A stretch of 64,000 nucleotides of DNA, taken from contig NZ_PUEC01000001.1 in NCBI RefSeq assembly GCF_003024805.1, positions 62,001 through 126,000 on the forward strand, read 5' to 3'. Of this stretch, positions 42,606 to 51,091 are shown piece after piece. Origin of the DNA: Duncaniella muris (GTDB taxonomy: Bacteria > Bacteroidota > Bacteroidia > Bacteroidales > Muribaculaceae). How positions within the stretch are numbered: position 1 is the first letter of the stretch; each line of letters opens with the position of its first letter. The translations under genes and the position numbers were made by a program. The notes below the pieces were generated by a model, which was not told where the DNA came from, ran no database searches, and saw nothing but the letters and a program-made list of their open reading frames with translations.

Positions 42606-44054
42606 CTAATTGTTGTCTGGATCAGGGATTTCGTTTCTATCGGCATCATAGCACTTGCCGGTGGCCGGATCGCGGAAGTAGCGGAAGGTTCCGTTGTCGT
42701 CGCGCACAATGTCCCAGCCTGTGGCAGGATCCTTGGGGTTGCCTTCGATGAGGAATGGGTTTTTGATCACTGTAGTGGCATCGGTGTCGTAATAGTTGCC
42801 GTTTTCTGAGTTGAAATAGCAGATCAGGTTGCCGTTGTCATCATAGACGGGCACGAGTTCCTTGGGAATGCCTATGCCGAAGCCGGGTTTCAGGGGCACA
42901 TGGGAGTAGGGGACCACCTGGACTTCCACATTGATGTGTTCGGCCAGTTTGCGGACTTCAAACTGATACCAGTAGTTGCGCAGCAGGTCGAAATAGTCGC
43001 CTGCAGCGGCTCCTTCCGGCGGATCGTTGTAATATTTGAAGTCTATGAAATAGTCACGGGCGTTATATTCCTTGTATCTGATCCTCAGACGGGCGCGGGT
43101 GGCGTCAGTCTCCCTCTGAGAGTTAGGGAATTCGGGCACGTAGACCGTGTAGTGGCCGTCAGCCGGATTTTTCACCAGCGGAAGCGGCTCGGAACTTTCA
43201 TTTGGATAGGGATAGAGTCCGGAGCCTGCGGGAAGCGAGGGGTAGAGCACATAGTCTTTCTGATAGTCGTTTTTGACATAGTGGTTCTGATGTGTGACAC
43301 CTTTGGGCATCGGCACGGCTCTAGTGATGTGGCGCGTGAGGGCTACAGATTCGATTTCGTCGGCGCTGTCTGAGTTATCCCAGACTTCAATTTTTGCCAA
43401 GGCTCTGAGCAGGTGCAGATTACCGAGATAGGCGGCCATGTCGGGACGCAGGCTGACGTTGTCATACTGGCTGATGCCGAACATGGCTATCTTGTCGGCA
43501 GCCGTGAGATCCCATGATGGAAGTCCGGCGGAGTAGTCGATCCAGTAGTCGGCGGTGGAGACTATGTCGAACAGAGCCTGGAGCGAGCCTGCCTCTGCGA
43601 GATCGGGGTAGCGGTGATGCCAGTTGGCAAGCACCAGCACTTTGAATGAAGAGCCGAGAGCATCGCGGATATCTCCGCTGACCTTGAATTCGAGGAGATA
43701 TGTCTTGGAACTTAATGTCTCTGAGACGGGAGTGACCACGGGATTTCCCACTGTGGCTATCCAGCGGTCGTCTGTGCCGTAGAGGGCCACGAGCAGGTCG
43801 CCGCCCGCTATGTCAATGTAGTTTTCATAGCCGGCGCCACGGTCATAGTCACCCGAAGGAGTGGTGCGTGATGCAAGGTCGGATCCTGTCTGCAGGTAAA
43901 GACCTATTTTATGTTCAACCGTGACACCGCCCGTGCCGTCCGTTCCACCTGGATCATCCGATCCTTCGGAACAGGCGGCAAATCCAAAGGCTGCGGCCGA
44001 CAGCAGCAGGGCGAGGAGTGTCCGGATTGAACTTGCAGTGTATTTGTTAAACAT
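42606..44054 (-). CDS. fimbrillin-like lipoprotein (accessory or tip subunit)
   Basis: The 482-residue lipoprotein starts MFNKYTASSIRTLLALLLSAAAFGFAAC, lipobox Cys28. The mature region has the features of fimbrial accessory subunits: SRTTPSGDYDRGAGYENYIDIAGGDLLVALYGTDDRWIATV, a repeated beta sandwich, and RNYWYQFEVRKL near residue 370, which resembles the HWYQIEVxK segment of Mfa1. The C-terminal part VPVYDDNGNLICYFNSENGNYYDTDA is unusual, with an aspartate/asparagine-rich tail that could bind calcium (DADRNEIPDPDNN). It lies 44 bases after FimB/Mfa2 and 16 before the large lipoprotein. Confidence 0.75.
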   Translation of the reverse strand: MFNKYTASSIRTLLALLLSAAAFGFAACSEGSDDPGGTDGTGGVTVEHKIGLYLQTGSDLASRTTPSGDYDRGAGYENYIDIAGGDLLVALYGTDDRWIATVGNPVVTPVSETLSSKTYLLEFKVSGDIRDALGSSFKVLVLANWHHRYPDLAEAGSLQALFDIVSTADYWIDYSAGLPSWDLTAADKIAMFGISQYDNVSLRPDMAAYLGNLHLLRALAKIEVWDNSDSADEIESVALTRHITRAVPMPKGVTHQNHYVKNDYQKDYVLYPSLPAGSGLYPYPNESSEPLPLVKNPADGHYTVYVPEFPNSQRETDATRARLRIRYKEYNARDYFIDFKYYNDPPEGAAAGDYFDLLRNYWYQFEVRKLAEHINVEVQVVPYSHVPLKPGFGIGIPKELVPVYDDNGNLICYFNSENGNYYDTDATTVIKNPFLIEGNPKDPATGWDIVRDDNGTFRYFRDPATGKCYDADRNEIPDPDNN

Positions 44055-44098
44055 TGTGTGTCGAATTGTCTTGTGTGTGGGATAGAGAATTGGTTCTT

Positions 44099-45139
44099 TC
44101 AGAGGTCGGATGACTGGCGCACCACCATCCAGCTGTTGATGTAGATGTAGGAGTCGGCCCAGCGGTTTCCTTCGTCGATGAAGAACACGAGATCATATTT
44201 GTTTTGTCGGTCAAGATATTCCTGCTCGGTCATAGAGTGCTCATAGCGTCCGCGCACAAGCAGGGCATATTGGATAAGTGGAATGTCTACGATTTTTTCG
44301 CCGGCCGGATTGTAGATCTTGACGCGCATGTCGTTGCTGCGGTCGGCCATCAGGCGTGAGACTGTGAGATTGGCCACACAGGCGCTCATGGTGGTGATGA
44401 CGGGCACATCGTCGGCTTCGGGATATTCGATTCCGGCTGTTCCGGCGAGTACCTGCCAGGGCTGATAGGTGATTTCCTCGTCAGGCATGATGGAGTTGTC
44501 CCAGTCAAGCGAGCCGTTGGCATCGGTAATGGTGAAGGTGTAGCCTTCCTTTACGATCTCGCCGGAGAGGTGCTGGAGCACAATGTTTACGTCGTTGGTG
44601 TTTTTGACGAGTTCAACATTGTAGATGTATGTACCTTCCTCTTCGGGGAAAATCTTGACATCAGTCTTGCCGTGGTAGAGCCTCTTGAGGTCTTTGCGGG
44701 AGAGGGCGGTGCCGGTGACAGGGTCATATTCGCGGTTGAGGCGGCAGGTGAGCTGGGTGTGGTGGCTTGCATCGGCCGGAATGGTGAAATGTTCGTCACG
44801 TCCTTCTCCGCACCAGGCCAGCAGCTGATAGCTTCCGGGGGCCACGTCGAGATCCATCAGATAGCCGTCCTGACGCAGCCGGTCGCCGCGTTCGCTTTTC
44901 TGCCATACGATGTCGCCGGTGGCGGGATCGATAAGGTAGAGGGTTACGGCGTTGACTTCCTTTGAAAAGGCATCGGCATAGAGCATGTTCATGTCAAAGA
45001 TGAAGCGTGCCTTGTAGTGAGGGTCACAGTCTCCTTCTTCGTCATACATGACTCCGTTGCAACTGGCGAGTGACAGTGCGGAGAGCATGATTGCGGCGAT
45101 TCGCAGGTTGAGACGGCGGAGTTTTGTATCAGGTTTCAT
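44099..45139 (-). CDS. FimB/Mfa2 family fimbrial anchor subunit
   Basis: The 346-residue lipoprotein begins MKPDTKLRRLNLRIAAIMLSALSLASC, lipobox Cys27. The sequence that follows, CNGVMYDEEGDCDPHYKARFIFDMNMLYADAFSKEVNAVTLYLID, is the typical FimB/Mfa2 start. These subunits sit in the outer membrane and end fimbrial growth, anchoring the rod and setting its length. It ends SWMVVRQSSDL, closely like the C-terminus of the Mfa1 protein here (SWKVVKQSVDL), perhaps the donor strand. I start at ATG 45139, the first with a clean signal peptide. It is separated from mfa1 by 283 bases with a terminator-like hairpin. Confidence 0.88.
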   Translation of the reverse strand: MKPDTKLRRLNLRIAAIMLSALSLASCNGVMYDEEGDCDPHYKARFIFDMNMLYADAFSKEVNAVTLYLIDPATGDIVWQKSERGDRLRQDGYLMDLDVAPGSYQLLAWCGEGRDEHFTIPADASHHTQLTCRLNREYDPVTGTALSRKDLKRLYHGKTDVKIFPEEEGTYIYNVELVKNTNDVNIVLQHLSGEIVKEGYTFTITDANGSLDWDNSIMPDEEITYQPWQVLAGTAGIEYPEADDVPVITTMSACVANLTVSRLMADRSNDMRVKIYNPAGEKIVDIPLIQYALLVRGRYEHSMTEQEYLDRQNKYDLVFFIDEGNRWADSYIYINSWMVVRQSSDL

Positions 45140-45335
45140 TTTACAATCCGTGAATGGCATTATAAAGCGATTGATTCTTTGAATGAGAGTATGTATAGTG
45201 AGGAGGATCGGTGACGGTGAGATCCTCTCGTCAGTGTCGGGTTGAAGAAGAGGTGAGAGGTGGTATGAATGTATTTTGGTTGAGAGAGAGGTAGAGTGGT
45301 CAGTGTATGTTGAATTTGTGTGGGGATGGAGAGGG

Positions 45336-45381
45336 AAAAAGGTGCGGGACTGAGCGGGGCTCCGCACGGCCCCGCACCTTT
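45336..45381 (-). terminator. terminator/attenuator hairpin after the major fimbrial subunit
   Basis: AAAGGTGCGGG (45338-45348) pairs perfectly over 11 bases with CCCGCACCTTT (45371-45381), followed on the minus strand by TTTTTCCC. It stands 42 bases after the mfa1 stop and before the accessory genes. Such an element would make the major subunit in excess over anchor and tip proteins. Confidence 0.75.
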
Positions 45382-45422
45382 GAAGGTGGTTGATAATATT
45401 CTCTATGTGATGACTGTCAGAA

Positions 45423-47183
45423 TCAGAGGTCTACGCTCTGCTTGACAACCTTCCAGGAGAGGATGCTGATGTTAGCAGCCATGCCGAAGGTTTCTTTCGA
45501 GGGATTGTCAGGGATGAGATCTTCAGTGCTGTTGTCGCTGGGATCGAATACGCCCTGGCCGAGACGGAAGACTTTGCCTACCTCGATCTGATACCAGTGG
45601 TTGCGGACAACGCCATACTGGCCGTTTTCGCTCACTGTGTAGTCATAGTTTTCACCGGAACCGGCATTTTTGCCGAGGAGGTGTTCAACAGGCACGTAGT
45701 AAACGCTTGCACCGCCGGTGTAGGCCATAGGCTTCTCGTTGGTGAAGAATGTGTTGAGCGCGGTTTCGAAAGCTGAAGTCTCTACTGCGGTAGCAGTGTT
45801 GCCGTTGATGGCGTAGAGCTGAGTGTCAGCGCCGATGTTGGCCACGAGCTTGAAGATACCGGTGCTTGCGCCGTCTTTGGCGAGCTCGACATTCTCAGCG
45901 CTTACCTGAGTGTAGTTGTCGCGGTTGAGAGTGCCGTCGGGGTTTGTTTCGGTCTCGCTGCCGGTCTTGATCCAGTAGTTGAGCTGGTTGGTGGCGTTAA
46001 GACGGTTGAGGATGTAGGGAACGAACTGGTCTTTCTTGTAGTAGACACCGCTGAAGAGGATGAGATCAAGGGGAGTGGTGGCTGCTTTGTCGGCATAGAT
46101 AGTAGCGGTGAAGACGATGTTGGTGACAGCTGCGGGAGTAAGCACGTTGTTCTCGTTGCGGATCAGGGTGAAATCCTTGGTGGTCTCGTTTGAGTAGACG
46201 GGCTTGGTGAGGTCGGTGTTGACCTCGCTGAAAGTCGGGCGGTCAAGTACTGCATTGGCATCGTCGTAGCTTACAGACTTGCCCCAGTAGCTGCGGTGGA
46301 GCTGGGCGATGTTCCATGTGTTCCAGAGTCCGGTGAGGCCGTCGAGGTTCTTGCCGAGATATGATTCTTTCTCAGTTCCGGTCACGCCGAAGTTCTCGAT
46401 CTTTACATAAACGCGCTCTGCACCTAACTCGACGTTATTGTTGTTGTCGTTGTCGAGACCGGCGATTGTAACATCAACCGGGAAAGGATTGCCTTCGGGG
46501 AGGTCGATGGTGTATTTGGCGGCAAGACGCTCAACGTAGATTTTGACAACGTCAGAGGCGGGAACATTGTTGACGTCAACGGGTTCGGTCTTGAGGTTGC
46601 TTTCCTGAATGAGGTTGGCATAGTAGACGGCATTGTCATACTGGCCGGGGAAAGCGCTTGCACCGCCGTTGAAGCTTGAAGTAGACATCACGAATGATTC
46701 GCCGTTCTTCCACTGGAGAGTGTAATTGCGCACTTCTTCCATTGTGCGGGGAGTCGCGCGGACGTATGCAAGAAGTTCGGGAGTGGCGTTGAGAACAGTG
46801 ATGAGATACTTGGGAAGGTTTTTCTGAGTGAGATTCTTGAGAACAAGCACATTGTTGCTTTGGAATTCAACATTGTGGTCCTCGAAGTCACCTGACTGAC
46901 CGTCTTTCCTCCAGACGCTGGCTTCGGTGACAAACATTTTGTCTTTGTCGAAGAAGAAGAAGTGAGCGGTGTTTACAGCATGTTCTTCGGGAGCGCCGGG
47001 AACGAGATCGCCTTCTTCGGCACGGCCTACAGTGTTGGCATCTGTGATGTTGACGGTCAGGTACATGGTTGCGCCTTCGCCGTCGATGTTTCCGTTGCCG
47101 CCGTTTTTAGCGGGTTCGTCGCTTGAACAGGCAGCAAACGCCATTGCTGCGGCTGTTGTCAGAAATAAGCTTTTAAACTTCAT
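45423..47183 (-). CDS. Mfa1 family fimbria major subunit
   Basis: The 586-residue structural subunit of Mfa1-type fimbriae. It begins MKFKSLFLTTAAAMAFAAC, lipobox Cys19, so it is exported as a lipoprotein and matured by proteolysis. An arginine in NTVGRAEEGDL (about 50-60) may be the trypsin-like cleavage site known in Porphyromonas fimbrillins. VLTPAAVTNIVFTATIYADKAA and NHWYQIEVGKVF fit the two beta-sandwich domains. It ends ISILSWKVVKQSVDL. The 171-base gap upstream of its start holds no clear -7 box, so it depends on the operon promoter. Close to the family's usual length. Confidence 0.9.
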   Translation of the reverse strand: MKFKSLFLTTAAAMAFAACSSDEPAKNGGNGNIDGEGATMYLTVNITDANTVGRAEEGDLVPGAPEEHAVNTAHFFFFDKDKMFVTEASVWRKDGQSGDFEDHNVEFQSNNVLVLKNLTQKNLPKYLITVLNATPELLAYVRATPRTMEEVRNYTLQWKNGESFVMSTSSFNGGASAFPGQYDNAVYYANLIQESNLKTEPVDVNNVPASDVVKIYVERLAAKYTIDLPEGNPFPVDVTIAGLDNDNNNNVELGAERVYVKIENFGVTGTEKESYLGKNLDGLTGLWNTWNIAQLHRSYWGKSVSYDDANAVLDRPTFSEVNTDLTKPVYSNETTKDFTLIRNENNVLTPAAVTNIVFTATIYADKAATTPLDLILFSGVYYKKDQFVPYILNRLNATNQLNYWIKTGSETETNPDGTLNRDNYTQVSAENVELAKDGASTGIFKLVANIGADTQLYAINGNTATAVETSAFETALNTFFTNEKPMAYTGGASVYYVPVEHLLGKNAGSGENYDYTVSENGQYGVVRNHWYQIEVGKVFRLGQGVFDPSDNSTEDLIPDNPSKETFGMAANISILSWKVVKQSVDL

Positions 47184-47354
47184 TGTGATTGATTATTGAA
47201 TTGGTTTTTAATTTGTTACTAATGAATCTGTGTAGTTTTAAATTGTGTGATGAAATGTATGGCTAAAATTCAGGTTGTTGTGACTATTGTCTGATGTCGG
47301 TGGAGAGAAGATAGAGGCGAGCGTGGAGGAGGACCTCAGGCAAGCATATTTTGC

Positions 47355-48782
47355 CTATCGGGCGTTGAGTTTGTCAAGCTGGCGGATGGCGTCGGCCGCT
47401 TCGGGGATCGAGGACGATTTTTCAAAGTATGCACGGGCGGCTGAGTAGTTGCCTTTCAAGGCTTCGCGCACACCTCTGATGTATTCGGCTTCTTCTGAAG
47501 TTCCTGCCTTGTCGAGGAAGCGGGCAGCATGGTCGAGATCACCGCGTTCGAGGGCGCAGACTGCCGCGTTGAGGTTGGCTGCGGGGTCTGATGGATACAT
47601 GCGCACGGCTGTCTCGAAGACATCGTTGAACTCTTCGCTGCCGGGCTGGCAGTCCTGGGCTAAGAGATAGAACTCGTTGAGGCTGAGTTTCTGCGGCTGT
47701 TCCTTCATGATGTGGCGTATCTCATTGACATCGCTGTAGGTGCGGATGTTGTATTCAATGCGGTAGTCGGTGTGGCGCAGGGCGGGGTAGTAGGTCTGCA
47801 ACATGAAGCGGTAGTCCTCAGGATAGAACTTCTTGATGCGGGCCTCTTTTGCGTCAGGCTCCATGTCGGAGTCGATGAGGGCGAGGATTTCGGTGCGGTT
47901 GGGGAGGTTTGATCCGTCGACGGCTTTTTTGAGACCGGCCCAGTCTTCAGGCTCGAAATCGGTGGCTATGATGCCGGAGTCGAAGCGGTAGAGTTTCTGG
48001 ATGTAGTCTTTGAGTGCGGCGGTTCGGCCGATGGCGAGGTCGCGGTTGTGGGAATAGGGACTTTCGGGCGAAGCGAAACCTTTGAGCCACACGCGGGTGA
48101 TGGTCACGTCGCCGTCACCTCGCACTGAGTCGATTGTGGCCTGGATTTTGGCCAGCTCGGTGGTGTTGCGGCGATATTCGGGGTAGATGACGGTCTGGTC
48201 TACAGGGAAGTCGATGAAGGCCGAGCCGGAGAGTTCGCGGTGTTTCTCGCCGTTGCCCTGCGGGCGCACGTAGACCCATTTCGGAGTGAAGTAGCCGAAA
48301 TAGCCGTAAGGGCCTTCGAAGGGAGCTTCGGCCAGCAGTTTGCGGCAGCAGCCGAAGTCGGAGCGGTCAAGATAGACCGAAGAACCGTTCATCCAGTCGG
48401 CATAGGGGATTATCTGTGAGTAGTGCAGGCTGTCGGGGAGCTCTGATGCGCGGATCACGGTCTCGTCTTCGCCTGAGATCATGCCTGGGTTGTTGCGCTG
48501 ATACTGATAGTAACGCACACGGCCATAGATGCCTACGGCGGGGAGCTTGAGGGTGTCGGAGCCGTTGATAATGCTCGGAGTGAGCAGCACCGCGCGGTTG
48601 CTTTCTACCCGGAGTTTGCTGAGATCGAGTGAGAGATCCACGTTCATATAATCGCCGTGGCGCTGGAGTGAGGCGTGGTCCACGCTGACGCCTACCGGAA
48701 TGGTGCGTGTTTCGGCTGCCGATGTGCCGGCCGAGAGGCCGAGGATGATGGCTGCGGATATGTGAAGGGCGGGAAATTTCAT
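47355..48782 (-). CDS. DUF3868 / OmpA-like fimbrial-operon protein
   Basis: The 475-residue exported protein begins MKFPALHISAAIILGLSAGTSAA, signal peptide. The first half is the DUF3868 domain (TIPVGVSVDHASLQRHGDYMNVDLSLDLS). The second half contains VWLKGFASPESPYSHNRDLAIGRTAALKDYIQ, an OmpA-C-like peptidoglycan-binding segment, and a C-terminal TPR-like stretch (AAVCALERGDLDHAARFLDKA). It starts at ATG 48782, 21 bases after the DUF3575 stop. DUF3868 proteins accompany Bacteroidetes fimbriae and may help assembly or anchoring. Long upstream in-frame starts would overlap DUF3575 and are rejected. Confidence 0.85.
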   Translation of the reverse strand: MKFPALHISAAIILGLSAGTSAAETRTIPVGVSVDHASLQRHGDYMNVDLSLDLSKLRVESNRAVLLTPSIINGSDTLKLPAVGIYGRVRYYQYQRNNPGMISGEDETVIRASELPDSLHYSQIIPYADWMNGSSVYLDRSDFGCCRKLLAEAPFEGPYGYFGYFTPKWVYVRPQGNGEKHRELSGSAFIDFPVDQTVIYPEYRRNTTELAKIQATIDSVRGDGDVTITRVWLKGFASPESPYSHNRDLAIGRTAALKDYIQKLYRFDSGIIATDFEPEDWAGLKKAVDGSNLPNRTEILALIDSDMEPDAKEARIKKFYPEDYRFMLQTYYPALRHTDYRIEYNIRTYSDVNEIRHIMKEQPQKLSLNEFYLLAQDCQPGSEEFNDVFETAVRMYPSDPAANLNAAVCALERGDLDHAARFLDKAGTSEEAEYIRGVREALKGNYSAARAYFEKSSSIPEAADAIRQLDKLNAR

Positions 48783-48802
48783 TTCAGTGCGTTTTGACAG
48801 GG

Positions 48803-49393
48803 TTAAAATACGTACACTAAGTTGATTGCGGCTTTTGTCGGGCCAAAGTAGTTGTGAGGGCGGTTTGATTTCAGCTTCTTGCCGCATCCCGCACATTTGA
48901 ACTGGCTGTAGCGGGTGTAGGAATATCCGAGTCCTATCTCTGCTTCGAGGTTCCAGTGGCGTCCGAGCACCCAGGCATAGCCGTAGGCCACGCCTGCGCC
49001 GACAAACCATCCCTGGAAGCGGTAGTCTTTGAGTTTGCCGAAATCGGTGCCGAGCATGGAGAAGCCCATGTCAAGGCCTCCGACATTGTACTGGCCTCCG
49101 TGGAGGTGTGCGCCGACAAAGTGACCTGCGAAGCGGTCGCAGAACCAGTAGCGGGCTTCGGGCTGCACGAACCAGTGTTTCCAGCGCTTGTTGTCGCTGA
49201 ATGTCCAGGCATTGAATTCGCCGGATAGGTCGAGTGTCCATTTGGGAGCGAGGCCAACTTCACCTCCGATGTTTATGTTGGTGAAGATATCAGACGAAAG
49301 GTCGGTCTTGACTGCAAGATCCTGAGCTTTCGACATTTCGAACAAGCTCGCAATCATCATGATTGCAAGCAATACTCTTTTGATCGGCAACAT
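48803..49393 (-). CDS. DUF3575 outer-membrane-type protein, first gene of the fimbrial operon
   Basis: The 196-residue protein has the signal peptide MLPIKRVLLAIMMIASLFEMSKA (cleavage near residue 23) and then alternating strands with many aromatic residues, as in a small beta barrel of the DUF3575 family: DLAVKTDLSSDIFTNINIGGEVGLAPKWTLDLSGEFN, then QPEARYWFCDRFAGHFVGAHLHGG, ending AAINLVYVF. A cysteine pair CAGCGKK (about 169-175) is unusual for an exported protein. It heads the fimbrial operon, below the structured promoter leader at 49404-49620. Confidence 0.88.
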   Translation of the reverse strand: MLPIKRVLLAIMMIASLFEMSKAQDLAVKTDLSSDIFTNINIGGEVGLAPKWTLDLSGEFNAWTFSDNKRWKHWFVQPEARYWFCDRFAGHFVGAHLHGGQYNVGGLDMGFSMLGTDFGKLKDYRFQGWFVGAGVAYGYAWVLGRHWNLEAEIGLGYSYTRYSQFKCAGCGKKLKSNRPHNYFGPTKAAINLVYVF

Positions 49394-49889
49394 AGATAAT
49401 CTATATAATTGTTACTATTGCTTATGCCGGCGGGGCAGTGTCAGATGTAGGCGCACAAAAATACCTGCGAATGTCTCACTGATGAGTCAAGCGCAGAAAT
49501 TCAAGGGCATGGGGAATAAACCCCAGCGCTTTTGGCGATACTACTATAAGCCAACTGGTTACGTGGCATAAACGTGTTACTACTATACTAAAATGCGACT
49601 ATAACTGTGATGTGTGTCATGAAACGGTTTCGTTGGAAACTCATTTTCAACAGCAAAAGTAGTAATTTGCTTTTAAATCTGCAATAAAAAATGAAAAAAT
49701 AAGTGCGAATTTTCTGCTTTTTTACCAACGAATCACGCAAGTGATTTTTCAGGTGCGTTTTATTTGTCCGGGTCGCGGGAAATGGCTAATTTTGGATGTC
49801 GGTTTGCAAACCGGCAAAATAACACTGATACCTATATATTATAATATACATATATATTATACAATCATACTATACAATTTTTATTGGCA
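49394..49889 (-). promoter_or_regulatory. fimbrial operon leader and promoter region, structured
   Basis: No gene in 496 bases. The minus strand has TATTTTTG (49463-49456), a perfect -7 box, giving a leader of about 57 bases. Around it lie GGGG/CCCC with a 6-base loop (49511-49524), CTCA/TGAG (49476-49487), GCGC/GCGC (49491-49494 and 49526-49529) and repeats: TACTACTATA at 49539-49548 and 49578-49587, GTTACTA at 49411-49417 and 49576-49582, and the inverted pair TTATGCC (49422-49428)/GGCATAA (49565-49571). From memory, similar sequences precede other Bacteroidales fimbrial operons. The AT-rich part 49620-49880 shows nothing clear. Confidence 0.55.
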
Positions 49890-50186
49890 ATGGTAAAACA
49901 TATAGTAAGCTTCAAACTTAAGGGCACCGCGGAAGAACGCCGCGAGGTTGCCGAACGTTTCAGAAATGCGCTGATGGAACTCCCGGCGCAGATTGATGTG
50001 CTCCGCTCGATGGAGGTCGGCATAAATGAAAATCCGTCGGAAGACTGGGATGTGGTGCTTACTGCTGTGGTTCCGACTATGGATGATGTGATGGTTTATG
50101 CCAGGCACCCGGCCCACGTTGCAGCGGCTTCGATAATCGGTGCCCATAAGGAGGCACGGGCCTGTGTGGATTATTATTTCTCATGA
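49890..50186 (+). CDS. Dabb family protein (stress-responsive alpha/beta barrel)
   Basis: The 98-residue protein starts MVKHIVSFKLKGTAEERREVAERFRNAL and has the central VLRSMEVGINENPSEDWDVVLTAVVPTMDDVMVYARHPAHVAAASIIG, the standard Dabb (dimeric alpha/beta barrel) pattern with the conserved histidine near position 4 and the YxxHPxH motif. Such proteins form dimers; some are enzymes (olivetolic acid cyclase type), most unknown. ATG 49890 is preferred over TTG 49884. It precedes the HAD gene by 46 bases, probably in one operon. Confidence 0.88.
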   Translation: MVKHIVSFKLKGTAEERREVAERFRNALMELPAQIDVLRSMEVGINENPSEDWDVVLTAVVPTMDDVMVYARHPAHVAAASIIGAHKEARACVDYYFS

Positions 50187-50232
50187 TAAGTCCGGATTTG
50201 GGTAAGGTGCCGGAACTGACAAAGGCAGTGGA

Positions 50233-50880
50233 ATGGTCATAGTCTTCGATCTGGATGATACGCTTTATCCGGAGATGGAGTTCGTGAGATCGGCCTATAG
50301 GACGATAGCGCGCCGATATGGCCGCGGGTTGTTGCCGGCCATGCTTGCGGCTGCAGACCCGCGCGAGGCTTTTGACTCTACCGGTCTGCCGGCGTCCGAC
50401 GTGATCGGTCTCTACAGAAATCATAACCCGGACATCAGATTGCCTTGGATGTCGCTCTATGTGTTGAGTTGTCTTGCTCGCACCGGCCACACTCTGGGGC
50501 TGGTGACCGATGGTCGCAGCGTCACTCAGCGCCACAAGATAGAGGCTCTCGGACTTGCCCGTTTCATCAGTCCTGACCTGATCATGATTTCTGAAGAGGT
50601 GGGGGAAGAAAAGGTGTCGGGCCGTGCTTTCCGCTCCATTATGAACCGTACAGAAGGCAGGGGGGCTTATGTCTATGTCGGCGACAACCCGGCGAAAGAT
50701 TTTATTGCGCCTAACCGTCTCGGCTGGACTACGGTAGGTTTCCGGAGGGGCGGCAACGGCGAGAATATCACGCAGGCTGATCCGGCTGATTTTCCGGAAG
50801 AAAACCGACCGTCAGTCGAGATAGAAAATTTGGGCGAATTGCTCCGTTTTGTGGATTTTTATGAATTTAAAAATTGGTAA
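50233..50880 (+). CDS. HAD family hydrolase
   Basis: Haloacid-dehalogenase-type phosphatase of 215 residues. Motif 1 is FDLDDTLY (residues 5-12), motif 2 LVTDGRS, motif 3 lysine in EEVGEEKVSG and motif 4 VGDNPAKDF, a complete catalytic set. The helical cap lies between motif 1 and 2. Phosphate ester substrate unknown; similar proteins are phosphoglycolate phosphatase-like. ATG 50233 lies directly before MVIVFDLDD. It ends 211 bases before nrdD, which has its own promoter. Confidence 0.9.
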   Translation: MVIVFDLDDTLYPEMEFVRSAYRTIARRYGRGLLPAMLAAADPREAFDSTGLPASDVIGLYRNHNPDIRLPWMSLYVLSCLARTGHTLGLVTDGRSVTQRHKIEALGLARFISPDLIMISEEVGEEKVSGRAFRSIMNRTEGRGAYVYVGDNPAKDFIAPNRLGWTTVGFRRGGNGENITQADPADFPEENRPSVEIENLGELLRFVDFYEFKNW

Positions 50881-50993
50881 AGTTGTCCAAAATGAATACA
50901 TAGATTACTGATATACGGTCTATTGTGGATTTTGAAAATACAGAAAGTTATCCAAAACGGCATACAGTGTGATGTAAAAAGTCTAACTTTTAT

Positions 50994-51025
50994 GTTGGAC
51001 TTTTCTTTTTTTATGCCTATCTTTG
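50994..51025 (+). promoter_or_regulatory. promoter of nrdD-nrdG
   Basis: GTTG (50994-50997), a 20-base spacer, then TATCTTTG (51018-51025): full match to the Bacteroidetes promoter. The start of transcription is about 60 bases before ATG 51092. Confidence 0.72.
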
Positions 51026-51091
51026 CAGTGTCAAAAACGACTAAAAAGAACACCTGCAAAAAACAATATTCCCCCTCAAAACAAAAATCAG

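Noticed and set aside
49479-49499. Possible hammerhead ribozyme: CTGATGAG followed by GAAA on the plus strand
   Set aside because: The bases between the two core pieces cannot form stem II and no matching cleavage-site stem is seen. CTCA/TGAG pairs across the core instead, so it is a chance match.
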